The notes beneath the pieces were generated by a model. That model was not told the origin of the DNA. It did no database searches and saw only the letters and a program-made list of their open reading frames with translations. Of a DNA stretch of 64,000 bases, positions 8,937 to 18,150 are shown piece after piece. The DNA is taken from assembly GCF_039521745.1 (NCBI RefSeq), contig NZ_BAAACT010000087.1; one strand, given 5' to 3'. This stretch comes from Faecalicatena contorta (GTDB lineage: Bacteria > Bacillota > Clostridia > Lachnospirales > Lachnospiraceae). Position 1 is the first letter of the stretch. Each line of letters begins with the position of its first letter. The translations under genes and the position numbers were made by a program.

Positions 8937-11438
8937 TTATTCCTGAATCTCCTCATCATCTTCAGAGATTTCTACCTTTTCTCCATCAATCTCAGCAGAA
9001 GCTTTTCTTACCTTAGCGACACTCGCCACGGTATCTCCCTCGGCAAGGTTAATCAGTTTTACTCCCGATGTCACACGCCCGAGAACTGATATATCCGCAC
9101 ACTGCATACGGATAATAATTCCCTCTGTATTGATAATCATAATCTCATTATCTTCATTCACGGCCTTCATGCCCACTACATTTCCGGTCTTCTCGGTTAT
9201 CTTATAGCACTTCACGCCCTTACCGCCGCGGTTCTGTGTTGTAAATTCCTCCAGGCTGGTGCGCTTGCCCATCCCCTTTTCCGATACAATGAGGAGATCG
9301 CTGCCCTGAGTACTCATCTGCATTGCAATGACTTCATCCCTGTCGCTTAAGTTCATGCCGCGGACCCCCATAGAAGTTCTTCCTGTCGCCCGGACATCCT
9401 TTTCATTAAATCTAATACACTGGCCATATTTGGTTACCAGTACAATATCTTCCTCATTGTCCGTAATCTTGACCTCAATCAGTCTGTCTTCCTCGCGCAG
9501 AGTGATCGCTGCAAGCCCTGTCTTTCTAACATTTGCATAATCGGTAATCGGAGTCTTTTTCACAAGCCCCTTCTCTGTTGCCATAAACAAAAACTTACCG
9601 TCCTCATACTCCTGTATCGGGATCATAGCCGTAATCTTCTCATCCGGCATCAACTGCAGGATATTAATAATAGCGGTCCCTCTCGCGGTCCTGCTGGCCT
9701 CCGGAATCTCGTATCCCTTGATCCTGTATACACGCCCTGTATTGGTGAAGAACATAATATAGTGATGGGTGGAGGTAATAAATAATTCCTTTATATAATC
9801 CTCCTCCAGCGTCTGCATTCCCTTAATTCCCTTACCTCCCCTGTTCTGGCTCTTGAAGGTATCCATGGTCATACGCTTGATGTATCCTAGCCTGGTCATG
9901 GTAATGACAATATTTTCCCTTGGAATCAGATCTTCCATGGATATATCAAATTCATCAAAGCCGATGGAGGTTCTTCTCTCATCCCCGTATTTTTCAGAAA
10001 TAAGCAGAATCTCTTCACGGATCACGCCGAGAAGCAGCTTCCTGTCAGCCAGAATTGCCTTTAACTCGCCGATTTTCTTCATCAGCTCTTCGAATTCACT
10101 CTCCAGCTTCTCTCGTTCCAGACCTGTCAGCGCACGGAGACGCATATCCACAATAGCCTGTGCCTGCACATCTGTTAAGTCAAATCTAGCGATTAATTCT
10201 TCTTTCGCAATCTGGACGTTCTTGGATCCTCTGATGATCTTAATGACTTCATCTATGTGATCCAGCGCGATAAGTAAGCCTTTTAAGATATGTGCACGCT
10301 CTTCTGCCTTATTCAGTTCATACTTTGTCCTTCTGGTTACAACTTCCTCCTGATGCTTCAGGTAAAGACGAAGCATATCCAGAATATTCATAACCCTTGG
10401 CTCATTATTCACAAGCGCAAGCATAATGACGCCAAATGTATCCTGCAGCTGTGTATGCTTGTACAGCTGATTCAAAATGACATTTGGATTCACATCCCGG
10501 CGCAGTTCAATACAGATCCTCATCCCTTCGCGGTTCGACTGGTCGCTCAGATCTGTAATTCCATCGATCTTCTTATCCCGTACAAGCTCTGCAATCTTTT
10601 CAATTAATCTCGCTTTATTCACCATATAGGGAAGCTCTGTGACAATGATCCGGTTCTTTCCGTTTGCCATAGGCTCGATATTCGTAATTGCACGCACACG
10701 GATCTTACCGCGTCCGGTTCTGTATGCTTCCTCGATCCCTCTTGTTCCGAGAATCTCCGCGCCTGTCGGAAAATCTGGTCCCTTGATGATCTTTAAAATA
10801 TCTTCAATGGCCGTGTCGCCGTTCTCTTCAATCTGATCGTCAATGATTTTCACAACTGCGCCGATAACTTCTCTCAGATTGTGGGGAGGTATATTAGTAG
10901 CCATACCAACTGCAATACCGGATGTTCCGTTGACAAGAAGATTCGGAAATCTGGCTGGCAGCACAGTCGGCTCTTTTTCCGTCTCATCAAAGTTCGGTGT
11001 AAAATCAACAGTATCCTTGTTGATATCCGCAGTCATCTCCATGGAAATCTTGCTGAGCCGTGCCTCCGTGTAACGCATGGCAGCCGCGCCGTCACCGTCT
11101 ACAGAACCAAAGTTGCCGTGGCCGTCAACAAGCGGATATCTGGTGGACCATTCCTGGGCCAGATTTACCAGCGCCCCGTAGATGGAACTGTCGCCGTGCG
11201 GGTGATACTTACCCATAGTATCACCGACAATACGCGCACATTTACGGTGCGGCTTGTCAGGCCCGTTATTCAATTCAATCATAGAATACAGAATTCTCCT
11301 CTGTACAGGCTTCAGCCCGTCTCTTACATCGGGCAGGGCACGAGCAGCTATTACACTCATGGCATAATCGATATAAGAATTTTCCATGGTCTTTTTCAAA
11401 TCAACTTCATGGACTTTATCAAAAATATTATCTTCCAT
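8937..11438 (-). CDS. gyrA: DNA gyrase subunit A
   Basis: Breakage-reunion subunit of gyrase, which introduces negative supercoils with GyrB. 833 residues, normal for the family. Catalytic Tyr123 lies in AAMRYTEARLS. The quinolone-determining loop HPHGDSSIYG has Ser84 (E. coli 83) and Gly88 where E. coli has Asp87. The C-terminal pinwheel has the GyrA box QNRGGKG, here appearing twice (FKSQNRGGKGIKG, TTQNRGGKGVK). The acidic tail (EISEDDEEIQE) is usual. It lies 109 bp after gyrB on the same strand. Downstream comes large inverted repeat 1. Confidence 0.98.
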   Translation of the reverse strand: MEDNIFDKVHEVDLKKTMENSYIDYAMSVIAARALPDVRDGLKPVQRRILYSMIELNNGPDKPHRKCARIVGDTMGKYHPHGDSSIYGALVNLAQEWSTRYPLVDGHGNFGSVDGDGAAAMRYTEARLSKISMEMTADINKDTVDFTPNFDETEKEPTVLPARFPNLLVNGTSGIAVGMATNIPPHNLREVIGAVVKIIDDQIEENGDTAIEDILKIIKGPDFPTGAEILGTRGIEEAYRTGRGKIRVRAITNIEPMANGKNRIIVTELPYMVNKARLIEKIAELVRDKKIDGITDLSDQSNREGMRICIELRRDVNPNVILNQLYKHTQLQDTFGVIMLALVNNEPRVMNILDMLRLYLKHQEEVVTRRTKYELNKAEERAHILKGLLIALDHIDEVIKIIRGSKNVQIAKEELIARFDLTDVQAQAIVDMRLRALTGLEREKLESEFEELMKKIGELKAILADRKLLLGVIREEILLISEKYGDERRTSIGFDEFDISMEDLIPRENIVITMTRLGYIKRMTMDTFKSQNRGGKGIKGMQTLEEDYIKELFITSTHHYIMFFTNTGRVYRIKGYEIPEASRTARGTAIINILQLMPDEKITAMIPIQEYEDGKFLFMATEKGLVKKTPITDYANVRKTGLAAITLREEDRLIEVKITDNEEDIVLVTKYGQCIRFNEKDVRATGRTSMGVRGMNLSDRDEVIAMQMSTQGSDLLIVSEKGMGKRTSLEEFTTQNRGGKGVKCYKITEKTGNVVGMKAVNEDNEIMIINTEGIIIRMQCADISVLGRVTSGVKLINLAEGDTVASVAKVRKASAEIDGEKVEISEDDEEIQE

Positions 11439-11547
11439 TTTTATATCCTTTCCTTTGGAGGTTTCCCGGCAGACAAATAGTCCGTTCGGCCAAAACCTTA
11501 ATTATTCGATGCTGGTCAGTAATCAGTACTTTCCCCACAATGTACGA

Positions 11548-13485
11548 TTAGATATCCAGATTCTGCACATACTTCGCATTCTCCTCGATAAATTCCCGCC
11601 TTGGCTCTACTTTGTCTCCCATCAGCGTAGTGAAAGTCAGGTCAAGCTCTGAAGACGTCTCCTCGTCCATCGTCACCCTCAGCAGTATTCTGTGTTCCGG
11701 ATCCATGGTAGTCTCCCACAGCTGTTCCGCATCCATCTCTCCAAGACCTTTATAGCGCTGTATCTTATTGTTTCCGTCACGTCCCACTTCGGAAAGAATC
11801 TGGCTCAGTTCCTCATCACTGTATGCATACCATACCTTCTTGTTCTTTTCCAGCTTGTACAGCGGCGGCTGCGCCAGATATACATAACCGTCTTTGATCA
11901 GATCCGGCATAAAACGATATAAAAATGTCAATAACAGGGTGCTGATATGCGCCCCGTCCACGTCGGCATCAGTCATAATAATGATCTTATGGTACCGAAG
12001 CTTTGTAATATCAAAATCCTCATGTATTCCCGTGCCAAATGCAGTGATCATCGCTTTGATCTCTGCATTTCCATAAATCTTATCCAGCCTTGCCTTCTCC
12101 ACATTCAGAATCTTTCCCCTCAGCGGCAGGATAGCTTGAGTGGATCTGTCTCTGGCAGTTTTCGCGGAACCTCCGGCAGAATCACCCTCTACGATGTAAA
12201 TCTCGCAGTTTTTCGGGTCCTTGTCCGAGCAGTCGGCAAGTTTACCCGGCAGGGACATTCCCTCCAGGGCAGATTTTCTTCTGGTAAGATCTCTCGCTTT
12301 TCTGGCTGCCTCCCTTGCGCGCTGCGCCATTACTGACTTTTCGACAGTCATTTTCGCAACATTTGGGTTCTGCTCCAGGAAAATCTCCAGCTGGGTACTC
12401 ACAATACTATCCACAGCGCCGCGCGCTTCACTATTGCCCAGCTTCTGCTTGGTCTGTCCCTCAAACTGGGGATCCTCAATCTTCACGCTGATAATTGCAG
12501 TCAGACCTTCCCGGATATCCTCACCGGATAGATTCGGCTCACTGTCCTTGAGCAGCTTATTTTTTCTCGCGTAATCATTAAAAGTTTTTGTCAGTGCGTT
12601 GCGGAATCCCACTACATGAGTACCACCCTCCGGCGTAGTAATATTATTTACAAAGCCATAAGTATTGTCACTGTAGGAATCGTTGTGCTGCATGGCAACC
12701 TCAACCGCTACATTATCCTTCATTCCCTCACAGTATATAATCTGGTCGTAAAGAGCTGTTTTACTGCGGTTCAAATAAGTGACGAACTCCTTGATCCCGC
12801 CCTCATAGTGAAAATTCTTCTCCACAAGCTCTTCCCCGCGCTCATCCCTAAGTACAATCCGCAGTCCTCTTGTCAGGAAAGCCATCTCGCGGAAACGCTG
12901 CTTCAATGTATCATAATCAAAAATCGTTTCCTCAAAAATCTCATCATCCGGCAGAAATGTTACTTTAGTACCGCTCTTATCGGCCTCACATTCTCCGACC
13001 ACCCGCAGCTTTTCCACTACTTTTCCACGCTCGTATCTCTGCCTGTAGATCTTACCCTCATTGTAGATCTCTACCTCCAGCCACTGCGACAGTGCGTTTA
13101 CAACCGAAGCTCCCACACCGTGGAGGCCGCCCGATACCTTGTAACCCCCGCCGCCAAACTTTCCCCCCGCATGCAGAATTGTAAATACAACTTCTACAGC
13201 AGGCAGCCCGGCCTTATGATTAATCCCCACAGGAATACCACGCCCGTTATCAATAACCGTGATTGAGTTTCCCTCATTTATACTTACAAAGATTGTATCA
13301 CAATATCCTGCCAGCGCCTCATCCACAGCGTTGTCTACAATCTCATATACCAGATGGTGAAGTCCTCTTGACGAAGTGCTTCCGATGTACATCCCCGGCC
13401 TTTTTCTTACCGCTTCCAATCCCTCTAATATCTGGATCTGATCTGCTCCATATTCAGCATCAAATTCTGTACCTGTTGCACCCAT
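11548..13485 (-). CDS. gyrB: DNA gyrase subunit B
   Basis: ATPase subunit of gyrase. 645 residues: GHKL ATPase domain with EIVDNAVDEA and the GxHGVG segment GGLHGVGASVVNALS, transducer domain, and TOPRIM domain with EGDSAGGSAK and DADVDGAHI metal-binding acids. The short C-terminus ending KYVQNLDI is standard. It starts 11 bp after the recF stop, so the two are probably cotranscribed, as in many Firmicute origins. The first residues MGATGTEFDAEYGADQ extend a little beyond the conserved start, but no better start with ribosome site was seen. Confidence 0.98.
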   Translation of the reverse strand: MGATGTEFDAEYGADQIQILEGLEAVRKRPGMYIGSTSSRGLHHLVYEIVDNAVDEALAGYCDTIFVSINEGNSITVIDNGRGIPVGINHKAGLPAVEVVFTILHAGGKFGGGGYKVSGGLHGVGASVVNALSQWLEVEIYNEGKIYRQRYERGKVVEKLRVVGECEADKSGTKVTFLPDDEIFEETIFDYDTLKQRFREMAFLTRGLRIVLRDERGEELVEKNFHYEGGIKEFVTYLNRSKTALYDQIIYCEGMKDNVAVEVAMQHNDSYSDNTYGFVNNITTPEGGTHVVGFRNALTKTFNDYARKNKLLKDSEPNLSGEDIREGLTAIISVKIEDPQFEGQTKQKLGNSEARGAVDSIVSTQLEIFLEQNPNVAKMTVEKSVMAQRAREAARKARDLTRRKSALEGMSLPGKLADCSDKDPKNCEIYIVEGDSAGGSAKTARDRSTQAILPLRGKILNVEKARLDKIYGNAEIKAMITAFGTGIHEDFDITKLRYHKIIIMTDADVDGAHISTLLLTFLYRFMPDLIKDGYVYLAQPPLYKLEKNKKVWYAYSDEELSQILSEVGRDGNNKIQRYKGLGEMDAEQLWETTMDPEHRILLRVTMDEETSSELDLTFTTLMGDKVEPRREFIEENAKYVQNLDI

Positions 13486-13496
13486 TTAAAAACCTC

Positions 13497-14582
13497 CTAA
13501 TTTTCTTTTGCTACCTGTCCATTTTTTACATGGAAAATTTTATTAATAGAAAATCGATGATTCACAAACTCATCTAATCCAGTACATGTGATTACCGTTT
13601 GTATATCATGAATACTATCCAGTAAATAGTTTTGCCTGTGTTTATCCAGTTCAGACAATACATCGTCCAATAATAATACAGGCGTATCCCTGATCAGTGA
13701 CCTGACCAGTTCTATCTCGGAGAGCTTCAGCGACAAAGCTGCCGTCCGCTGCTGCCCCTGCGACCCAAACCTGCGGATATCCAGGCTGCCTGCCATAAAA
13801 CAAAGATCATCCCTGTGTGGGCCTACAGAGGTGCTTTTCAGCCTCATATCCCTGTCCCTGTTTTTCTTCAGAGCCTGTTCCAGGCTAAGATTTCCGACGC
13901 TGCATTCGTAGGAAAGAGTGATGTGCTCCTTTCCCCCAGTTAATTTATAGTGGATATCAGAGATGATTTCATTAACTTCTTCTATGAACCGCTTCCGGCT
14001 CTCTATTACTTTTGTCCCGTACTCAACCAATTGCATATCCCAGATATCCAACGTTTCCACAAGATTCTCCTGTTTATAAATGTCTTTGAGTAAGGAATTT
14101 CTCTGATTAATAATTCGATTATAGTTAGAAAGATTGCTGAGATATACTTTATCAAGCTGCGATAATTCCAGATCGATAAATCTTCTTCTTCCGGAAGGAC
14201 CGTCCTTGATGATGTTCAAGTCTTCCGGAGAAAAAAATACAAAATGAATAATTCCAAACAATTCACTTGCTTTGCGGATCGGAATCTTATTGATAGCAAT
14301 CCCTTTGGGACTGTTCTTTTTCAGATGCATATCAATCTGATATTCCATTCCCCTTTTCTCAACAATGGTCTCCAGATGTGCTTCATCACGTCCAAACTGG
14401 ATCAAATCTCTGTCTTTTGTACCTCTGTGAGACTTGGTAGTCCCGGACAAATACAGGGCTTCCAGTACATTCGTCTTGCCTTGTGCATTGTCGCCGTAGA
14501 GAATATTCGTCTTGGGATCAAAGGTCAAATCCAACAATCCGTAATTCCTGTAATTCTTTAGTTTTAAAGATTTGATTACCAT
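13497..14582 (-). CDS. recF: DNA replication and repair protein RecF
   Basis: SMC-like ABC ATPase that loads RecA at single-strand gaps. 361 residues, normal length. Walker A GDNAQGKTN near residue 30, the signature-type GSQGQQRTAALSLKL and Walker B PVLLLDDVLSELD are all present. It lies between yaaA and gyrB in the conserved origin order. The yaaA-recF gap (about 190 bp) contains a 30-nt hairpin resembling one near dnaN. Confidence 0.97.
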   Translation of the reverse strand: MVIKSLKLKNYRNYGLLDLTFDPKTNILYGDNAQGKTNVLEALYLSGTTKSHRGTKDRDLIQFGRDEAHLETIVEKRGMEYQIDMHLKKNSPKGIAINKIPIRKASELFGIIHFVFFSPEDLNIIKDGPSGRRRFIDLELSQLDKVYLSNLSNYNRIINQRNSLLKDIYKQENLVETLDIWDMQLVEYGTKVIESRKRFIEEVNEIISDIHYKLTGGKEHITLSYECSVGNLSLEQALKKNRDRDMRLKSTSVGPHRDDLCFMAGSLDIRRFGSQGQQRTAALSLKLSEIELVRSLIRDTPVLLLDDVLSELDKHRQNYLLDSIHDIQTVITCTGLDEFVNHRFSINKIFHVKNGQVAKEN

Positions 14583-14609
14583 AATTTCTCCACCAGCATG
14601 TAATTATTT

Positions 14610-14639
14610 GTAACAGTTGAGGTCTGTCTGAACTGTTAC
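14610..14639. repeat. Hairpin repeat between recF and yaaA
   Basis: Perfect 9-bp stem GTAACAGTT / AACTGTTAC with a 12-nt loop containing GAGGTCTGTCTG. A close relative with CAGTTAAGGCCTGTCTG lies at about 15112-15139 on the other side of yaaA, next to the dnaN stop. Confidence 0.7.
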
Positions 14640-14769
14640 GCATCCAGCCCATTAAAATTTCTCCGGAGGCGAAGCGCTGTATGCCTGCAGCCACCATTTT
14701 TCCGTACAGTCAGCGCAGTAAATGCGCAGACCTTTCTGAACTGACACAATTATTTTACACTTTTTCAGA

Positions 14770-14985
14770 CTATTTTTCAATTTTTATTTCCTGGCCGTCA
14801 AATTCCACTCTGTCCCCATCGTATAATTTGCGCCCTCTTCTGGTGTCCGTCTCCCCGTTCACCTTTACCGATCCGTCCTGGACAGCCTCTTTTGCCTCCA
14901 CTCCGGAATCCACAAGTCCGGCCGCTTTCAGTGCCTGCCCCAGCTTGATAAATTCATCGCTTTCACGTAACTTTATAATTTCCAT
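14770..14985 (-). CDS. yaaA: S4-domain RNA-binding protein YaaA
   Basis: Small S4-like RNA-binding protein encoded between dnaN and recF in most Firmicutes; linked to ribosome assembly in Bacillus. The 71 residues contain the S4 core IKLGQALKAAGLVDSG, VQDGSVKVNGETDTRRGRKL and the end GDRVEFDGQEIKIEK. Start ATG at 14985 follows AAAGGA; the longer frame from 15057 lacks homologous sequence and a ribosome site. It is flanked by two related hairpin repeats. Confidence 0.92.
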   Translation of the reverse strand: MEIIKLRESDEFIKLGQALKAAGLVDSGVEAKEAVQDGSVKVNGETDTRRGRKLYDGDRVEFDGQEIKIEK

Positions 14986-15111
14986 ACCAAATCCTTTCTG
15001 TCCTTTCGATAACCCCATTGGGGACGCCGCCCTTTTATCCCGGCCTGAAACCGCCATGCCTTATATCTGGATAAAAGGGCCACGTCCCCATTTATTATTC
15101 AACCGCGTTGC

Positions 15112-15139
15112 AGCAGTTAAGGCCTGTCTGAGCTGTTAC
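15112..15139. repeat. Hairpin repeat between yaaA and dnaN
   Basis: Degenerate relative of 14610-14639: AGCAGTTAAGGCCTGTCTGA then GCTGTTA. It overlaps the last codons of dnaN (TAA at 15136-15138). Confidence 0.55.
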
Positions 15140-16242
15140 ACCGCGTTAAAGTTAACCGGAAGAATCAAATAAATATAACTCTGTTTTTCATCCTTGATAA
15201 AACATGGCGCCTTTGCATTCATGTAATACAGGTCAACCTCCTCATCATCAATGACTCTCAGGGCATCGATCAGGAACTTGGGATTAAACCCTATCATCAG
15301 ATCCTTCCCTTCTTTTGTGATAAAGATTTCCTCATCCATGGATCCAATCTGAGACTTGATCTTAAGTTCCATGGATTCGTCGAGGATATCAATGATAATC
15401 GGCTTCTTGTCTCCCTCCTTGATCAAAAGGGTGGCTCTGTCAATACAGTCCAGAAGCTCTTTCTTGTTAATTCTTACTTTTGTCTCATAATCGCTGGAGA
15501 GCATCTGGTCAATCTTAAAATAATCTCCTTCGATCAGTCTGGATACCACCACCGTCTTATCAAACTCAAACACAATGTGGTTCTTTGTAAACGAAATGTC
15601 TACATCCGCCTCTGCCTCTCCGCCAATAATCTTGCTGATCTCCTGCAGTGTCTTACCCGGTACGATCACCTTTTTCGGCGCATAGTTTTCCTTTAACTCA
15701 ATCTTACGGATCGAGATTCTGTGGCCGTCCAGAGAGACCACCTTCAGGATGTTCTCTTCGATCTCGAACAGTTCGCCTGTCATCATCTTATTTGTATCGT
15801 TATCTGCGATGGAAAAGATAGTCTGTCGTATGACTTCTTTCAACGTAAACTCAGAGACGGTAATGTAATCCTCTTTTTCAATCACGGGCAGGTATGAAAA
15901 ATCTTCTCCCGACTGTGCGGCAATATTGAACTTCGCTTTTTCACAGGTGATCATTGTCTGGTTATCCGTATCGGTCTCAATTGTTACATCATTGTCAGGA
16001 AGCTTCCTAACGATCTCTGAAAATATTCTTGCATTCAGGGCTATGATTCCTCTCTCTACGATATCACCTTCGATGCTTGTCTCAATTCCAAGTTCCATAT
16101 CATTTGCAGTCAATTTAATAACATCAGTAGATGCATCGATCAGAATACATTCCAGAATAGGCATTGTAGTTTTGGATGGTACAGCTTTGGATACAATGCT
16201 GACACCTTTAACCAGGTTAGATTTTGAACAAACGATTTTCAT
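15136..16242 (-). CDS. dnaN: DNA polymerase III beta sliding clamp
   Basis: Ring-forming processivity clamp for the replicative polymerase. 368 residues in three similar domains, the usual size, starting MKIVCSKSNLVKGVSIVSKA and ending with the conserved YLILPVNFNAV-type terminus. I use ATG 16242 because GAAAGGAG lies 9 nt upstream and the 15 extra residues from 16287 are not conserved. It follows dnaA on the same strand after an intergenic region with DnaA boxes. Confidence 0.97.
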   Translation of the reverse strand: MKIVCSKSNLVKGVSIVSKAVPSKTTMPILECILIDASTDVIKLTANDMELGIETSIEGDIVERGIIALNARIFSEIVRKLPDNDVTIETDTDNQTMITCEKAKFNIAAQSGEDFSYLPVIEKEDYITVSEFTLKEVIRQTIFSIADNDTNKMMTGELFEIEENILKVVSLDGHRISIRKIELKENYAPKKVIVPGKTLQEISKIIGGEAEADVDISFTKNHIVFEFDKTVVVSRLIEGDYFKIDQMLSSDYETKVRINKKELLDCIDRATLLIKEGDKKPIIIDILDESMELKIKSQIGSMDEEIFITKEGKDLMIGFNPKFLIDALRVIDDEEVDLYYMNAKAPCFIKDEKQSYIYLILPVNFNAV

Positions 16243-16342
16243 ATGTCGGTAACTCCTTTCGATGGGTGTGGTGAAAAAACTTTCCACCGCGTTTTTTATA
16301 GATAAATATATAAATCAATTCCGTCTTCTTCGTAATAGGGGC

Positions 16343-16529
16343 TGTGAATAAGTTCATAAGTGCCTCAAAGCCTTTAAAATTAAGGGGTTGTCCATACTGA
16401 AAACTGTGTAGACATCCACTGGAAAGTGTTGGGACAAGATGGGGATAAAAAACTCCTCAAACTCCTTAATTTTTTTATTAACCTCATAATTCACATCATT
16501 TTAACATTGTTATCCACAATTTATCCACA
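16343..16529. other. oriC: Origin region with DnaA boxes between dnaA and dnaN
   Basis: Exact or near matches to TTATNCACA: 16343-16351 (minus, TTATTCACA), 16440-16448 (minus, one mismatch), 16510-16518 and 16521-16529 (plus, both TTATCCACA). The last two are spaced 11 bp. An AT-rich stretch (about 16450-16509) adjoins them and could be the unwinding element, as in Bacillus-type bipartite origins (family knowledge). The unwinding role is inference. Confidence 0.75.
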
Positions 16530-17900
16530 TTAAATAGGATTTATCTTCTTCTTAATAATGTTCACAGTGTTGTTCAGAGCCTCGTCAACTGTAAGGTCAT
16601 GTGCGATCTTCTTAACTCCATGGCTGACAGAAGCGTGATCCTTGCCTCCCAGGATAATACCTACAGTCTTAAGGGGGGTATCCGTCATCGCACGGCAGAG
16701 GTACATTACAATCTGACGTGGAAGTACAATCTCAGCATTTCTTTTCTTCCCCTTCAATTCAGAAATGGGTACATTAAAATGTTCGGAAACAACATCGATA
16801 ATCAGTTCAGGAGTAATCGTCCGGTTTGCATCGGGCGAAATCATGTCCTTCAGTGCTTCTGCGGCCAGAGGAATGTCGATCGGCTTCTTCTCCAGATTGG
16901 ATAAGGCGATCAGCTTGTTCAGGGAGCCTTCCAGTTCCCTGATATTGGATTTAATATTATTTGCAATATATTGGAGTACTTCATCCGGAATGTGATAACG
17001 TTCCAGTCCGTCCAGTTCCTCTTTCTTTCTGAGAATGGCCATCCTGGTCTCATAATCAGGTGAGGAAATATCCGCAATCAGGCCCCATTCAAAACGTGTA
17101 CGGAGCCGTGCTTCCAGTGTCTCGATATCCTTCGGCGGCTTATCGCTGGAGATAATAATCTGCTTCCCTGACACATGGAGATGGTTGAACGTGTGGAAGA
17201 ATTCTTCCTGTGTACTTTCCTTACCTATTATAAACTGAATATCATCAATCAGAAGCACATCATTATTTCGGTATTTTTCACGGAAAGTGGTCATGGCAAG
17301 TTCATTGCCGTTTTTACCTATTTTTAAGGCATCAATCAATTCATTTGTAAATGTCTCACTTGTCACATACAGGACCTTCTTGGAAGGGTCATTCTCAAGT
17401 ATAAAGTGTGCAACCGAATGCATCAGATGAGTCTTCCCCAGTCCGACACCTCCATATATAAAAAGAGGGTTGTAAATCTCCCCGGGTGATTCTGCAACCG
17501 CAAGAGACGCAGCATGTGCGAAATTATTATTACTGCCCACAACAAAAGTATCAAATGTATATTTGGCATTGAGATTCGCATTCTCAAAGATAGCATTTGA
17601 CTTTTTATTCTTTATGACATTTTCTTTCTTTTCCTGGATGATGACATTATCTTCAGTAACAAAAGAGATTTCAAACTCGGTGCCTGTAACTTCTGCAATA
17701 CACACTTTAAAAGGAAGGAGATATTTCTCTTCTATATGTTCCAGGCTGGCTTTGAGTTTTACAAGAATATAGACAGTGTCATCGGTAACTTCATATACAG
17801 TAAGCGGCGCAATCCACGTATTGTATGAAATATTAGATGAGCAATATTCGTCCTTCATTTTGTTTAAAATCTGCTCCCAATTTTCAACTACAATGTTCAT
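16530..17900 (-). CDS. dnaA: Chromosomal replication initiator DnaA
   Basis: AAA+ initiator that binds DnaA boxes, melts the origin and loads helicase. 456 residues: domain I (1-80), variable linker, AAA+ domain with Walker A GGVGLGKTHLMHS and Walker B VLLIDDIQF, then domain IV with the box-binding signature GKDHASVSHGVKKI. Its start codon region carries a promoter and a palindrome; the stop codon overlaps a DnaA box pair. Downstream dnaN is probably cotranscribed. Confidence 0.98.
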   Translation of the reverse strand: MNIVVENWEQILNKMKDEYCSSNISYNTWIAPLTVYEVTDDTVYILVKLKASLEHIEEKYLLPFKVCIAEVTGTEFEISFVTEDNVIIQEKKENVIKNKKSNAIFENANLNAKYTFDTFVVGSNNNFAHAASLAVAESPGEIYNPLFIYGGVGLGKTHLMHSVAHFILENDPSKKVLYVTSETFTNELIDALKIGKNGNELAMTTFREKYRNNDVLLIDDIQFIIGKESTQEEFFHTFNHLHVSGKQIIISSDKPPKDIETLEARLRTRFEWGLIADISSPDYETRMAILRKKEELDGLERYHIPDEVLQYIANNIKSNIRELEGSLNKLIALSNLEKKPIDIPLAAEALKDMISPDANRTITPELIIDVVSEHFNVPISELKGKKRNAEIVLPRQIVMYLCRAMTDTPLKTVGIILGGKDHASVSHGVKKIAHDLTVDEALNNTVNIIKKKINPI

Positions 17901-17921
17901 CGACAGTACTCCTAATCAATA

Positions 17922-17956
17922 TAATAGAGAGATATGAACGCAAAATCTCTCTATTA
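17922..17956. promoter_or_regulatory. Perfect palindrome in the dnaA 5' leader
   Basis: 12-bp arms (TAATAGAGAGAT, 17922-17933, and complement 17945-17956) with an 11-nt loop, located between the likely dnaA -10 element and the start codon (19 bp from the ATG). It could be an operator or an RNA hairpin shaping dnaA translation. Confidence 0.7.
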
Positions 17957-17957
17957 C

Positions 17958-17986
17958 ATTTTACATCAAAATGGTATGAGAAGCAA
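17958..17986 (-). promoter_or_regulatory. Likely dnaA promoter
   Basis: On the minus strand TTGCTT (17981-17986) and TAAAAT (17958-17963) with a 17-bp spacer, about 60 bp before the dnaA start. A DnaA box (TTATACACA, 17997-18005 minus) lies 11 bp upstream of the -35, consistent with autoregulation. Confidence 0.65.
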
Positions 17987-17996
17987 TGAGAAATGA

Positions 17997-18103
17997 TGTG
18001 TATAACTTTATGAACAATTTAAACGCGTATGTTTGCATGGGTTAAAATCAAAAATAAAATTTAATCAACACCTTATCCAACACTTATCCACATATTATCC
18101 ACA
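17997..18103. other. oriC: DnaA-box cluster upstream of dnaA
   Basis: Boxes at 17997-18005 (minus, TTATACACA), 18073-18081 (TTATCCAAC, weaker), 18084-18092 and 18095-18103 (TTATCCACA). The last three begin exactly 11 bp apart. An AT-only stretch (about 18042-18066) lies between the promoter-proximal box and the trio. Together with 16343-16529 this makes a bipartite origin around dnaA. Confidence 0.8.
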
Positions 18104-18150
18104 TAAGAATGTAGAGAACGAACTTGTGAGTGAAAGGATGAGGGGACGCT

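Noticed and set aside
8583..8959. Open frames of 84 and 91 codons on both strands
   Set aside because: They arise from translating the arms of inverted repeat element 1; the same peptide phrases appear in both directions.
10881..11480. 199-codon frame opposite gyrA
   Set aside because: Antisense shadow of a conserved gene; composition follows gyrA codons.
12616..13266. 216-codon frame opposite gyrB
   Set aside because: Antisense shadow of gyrB.
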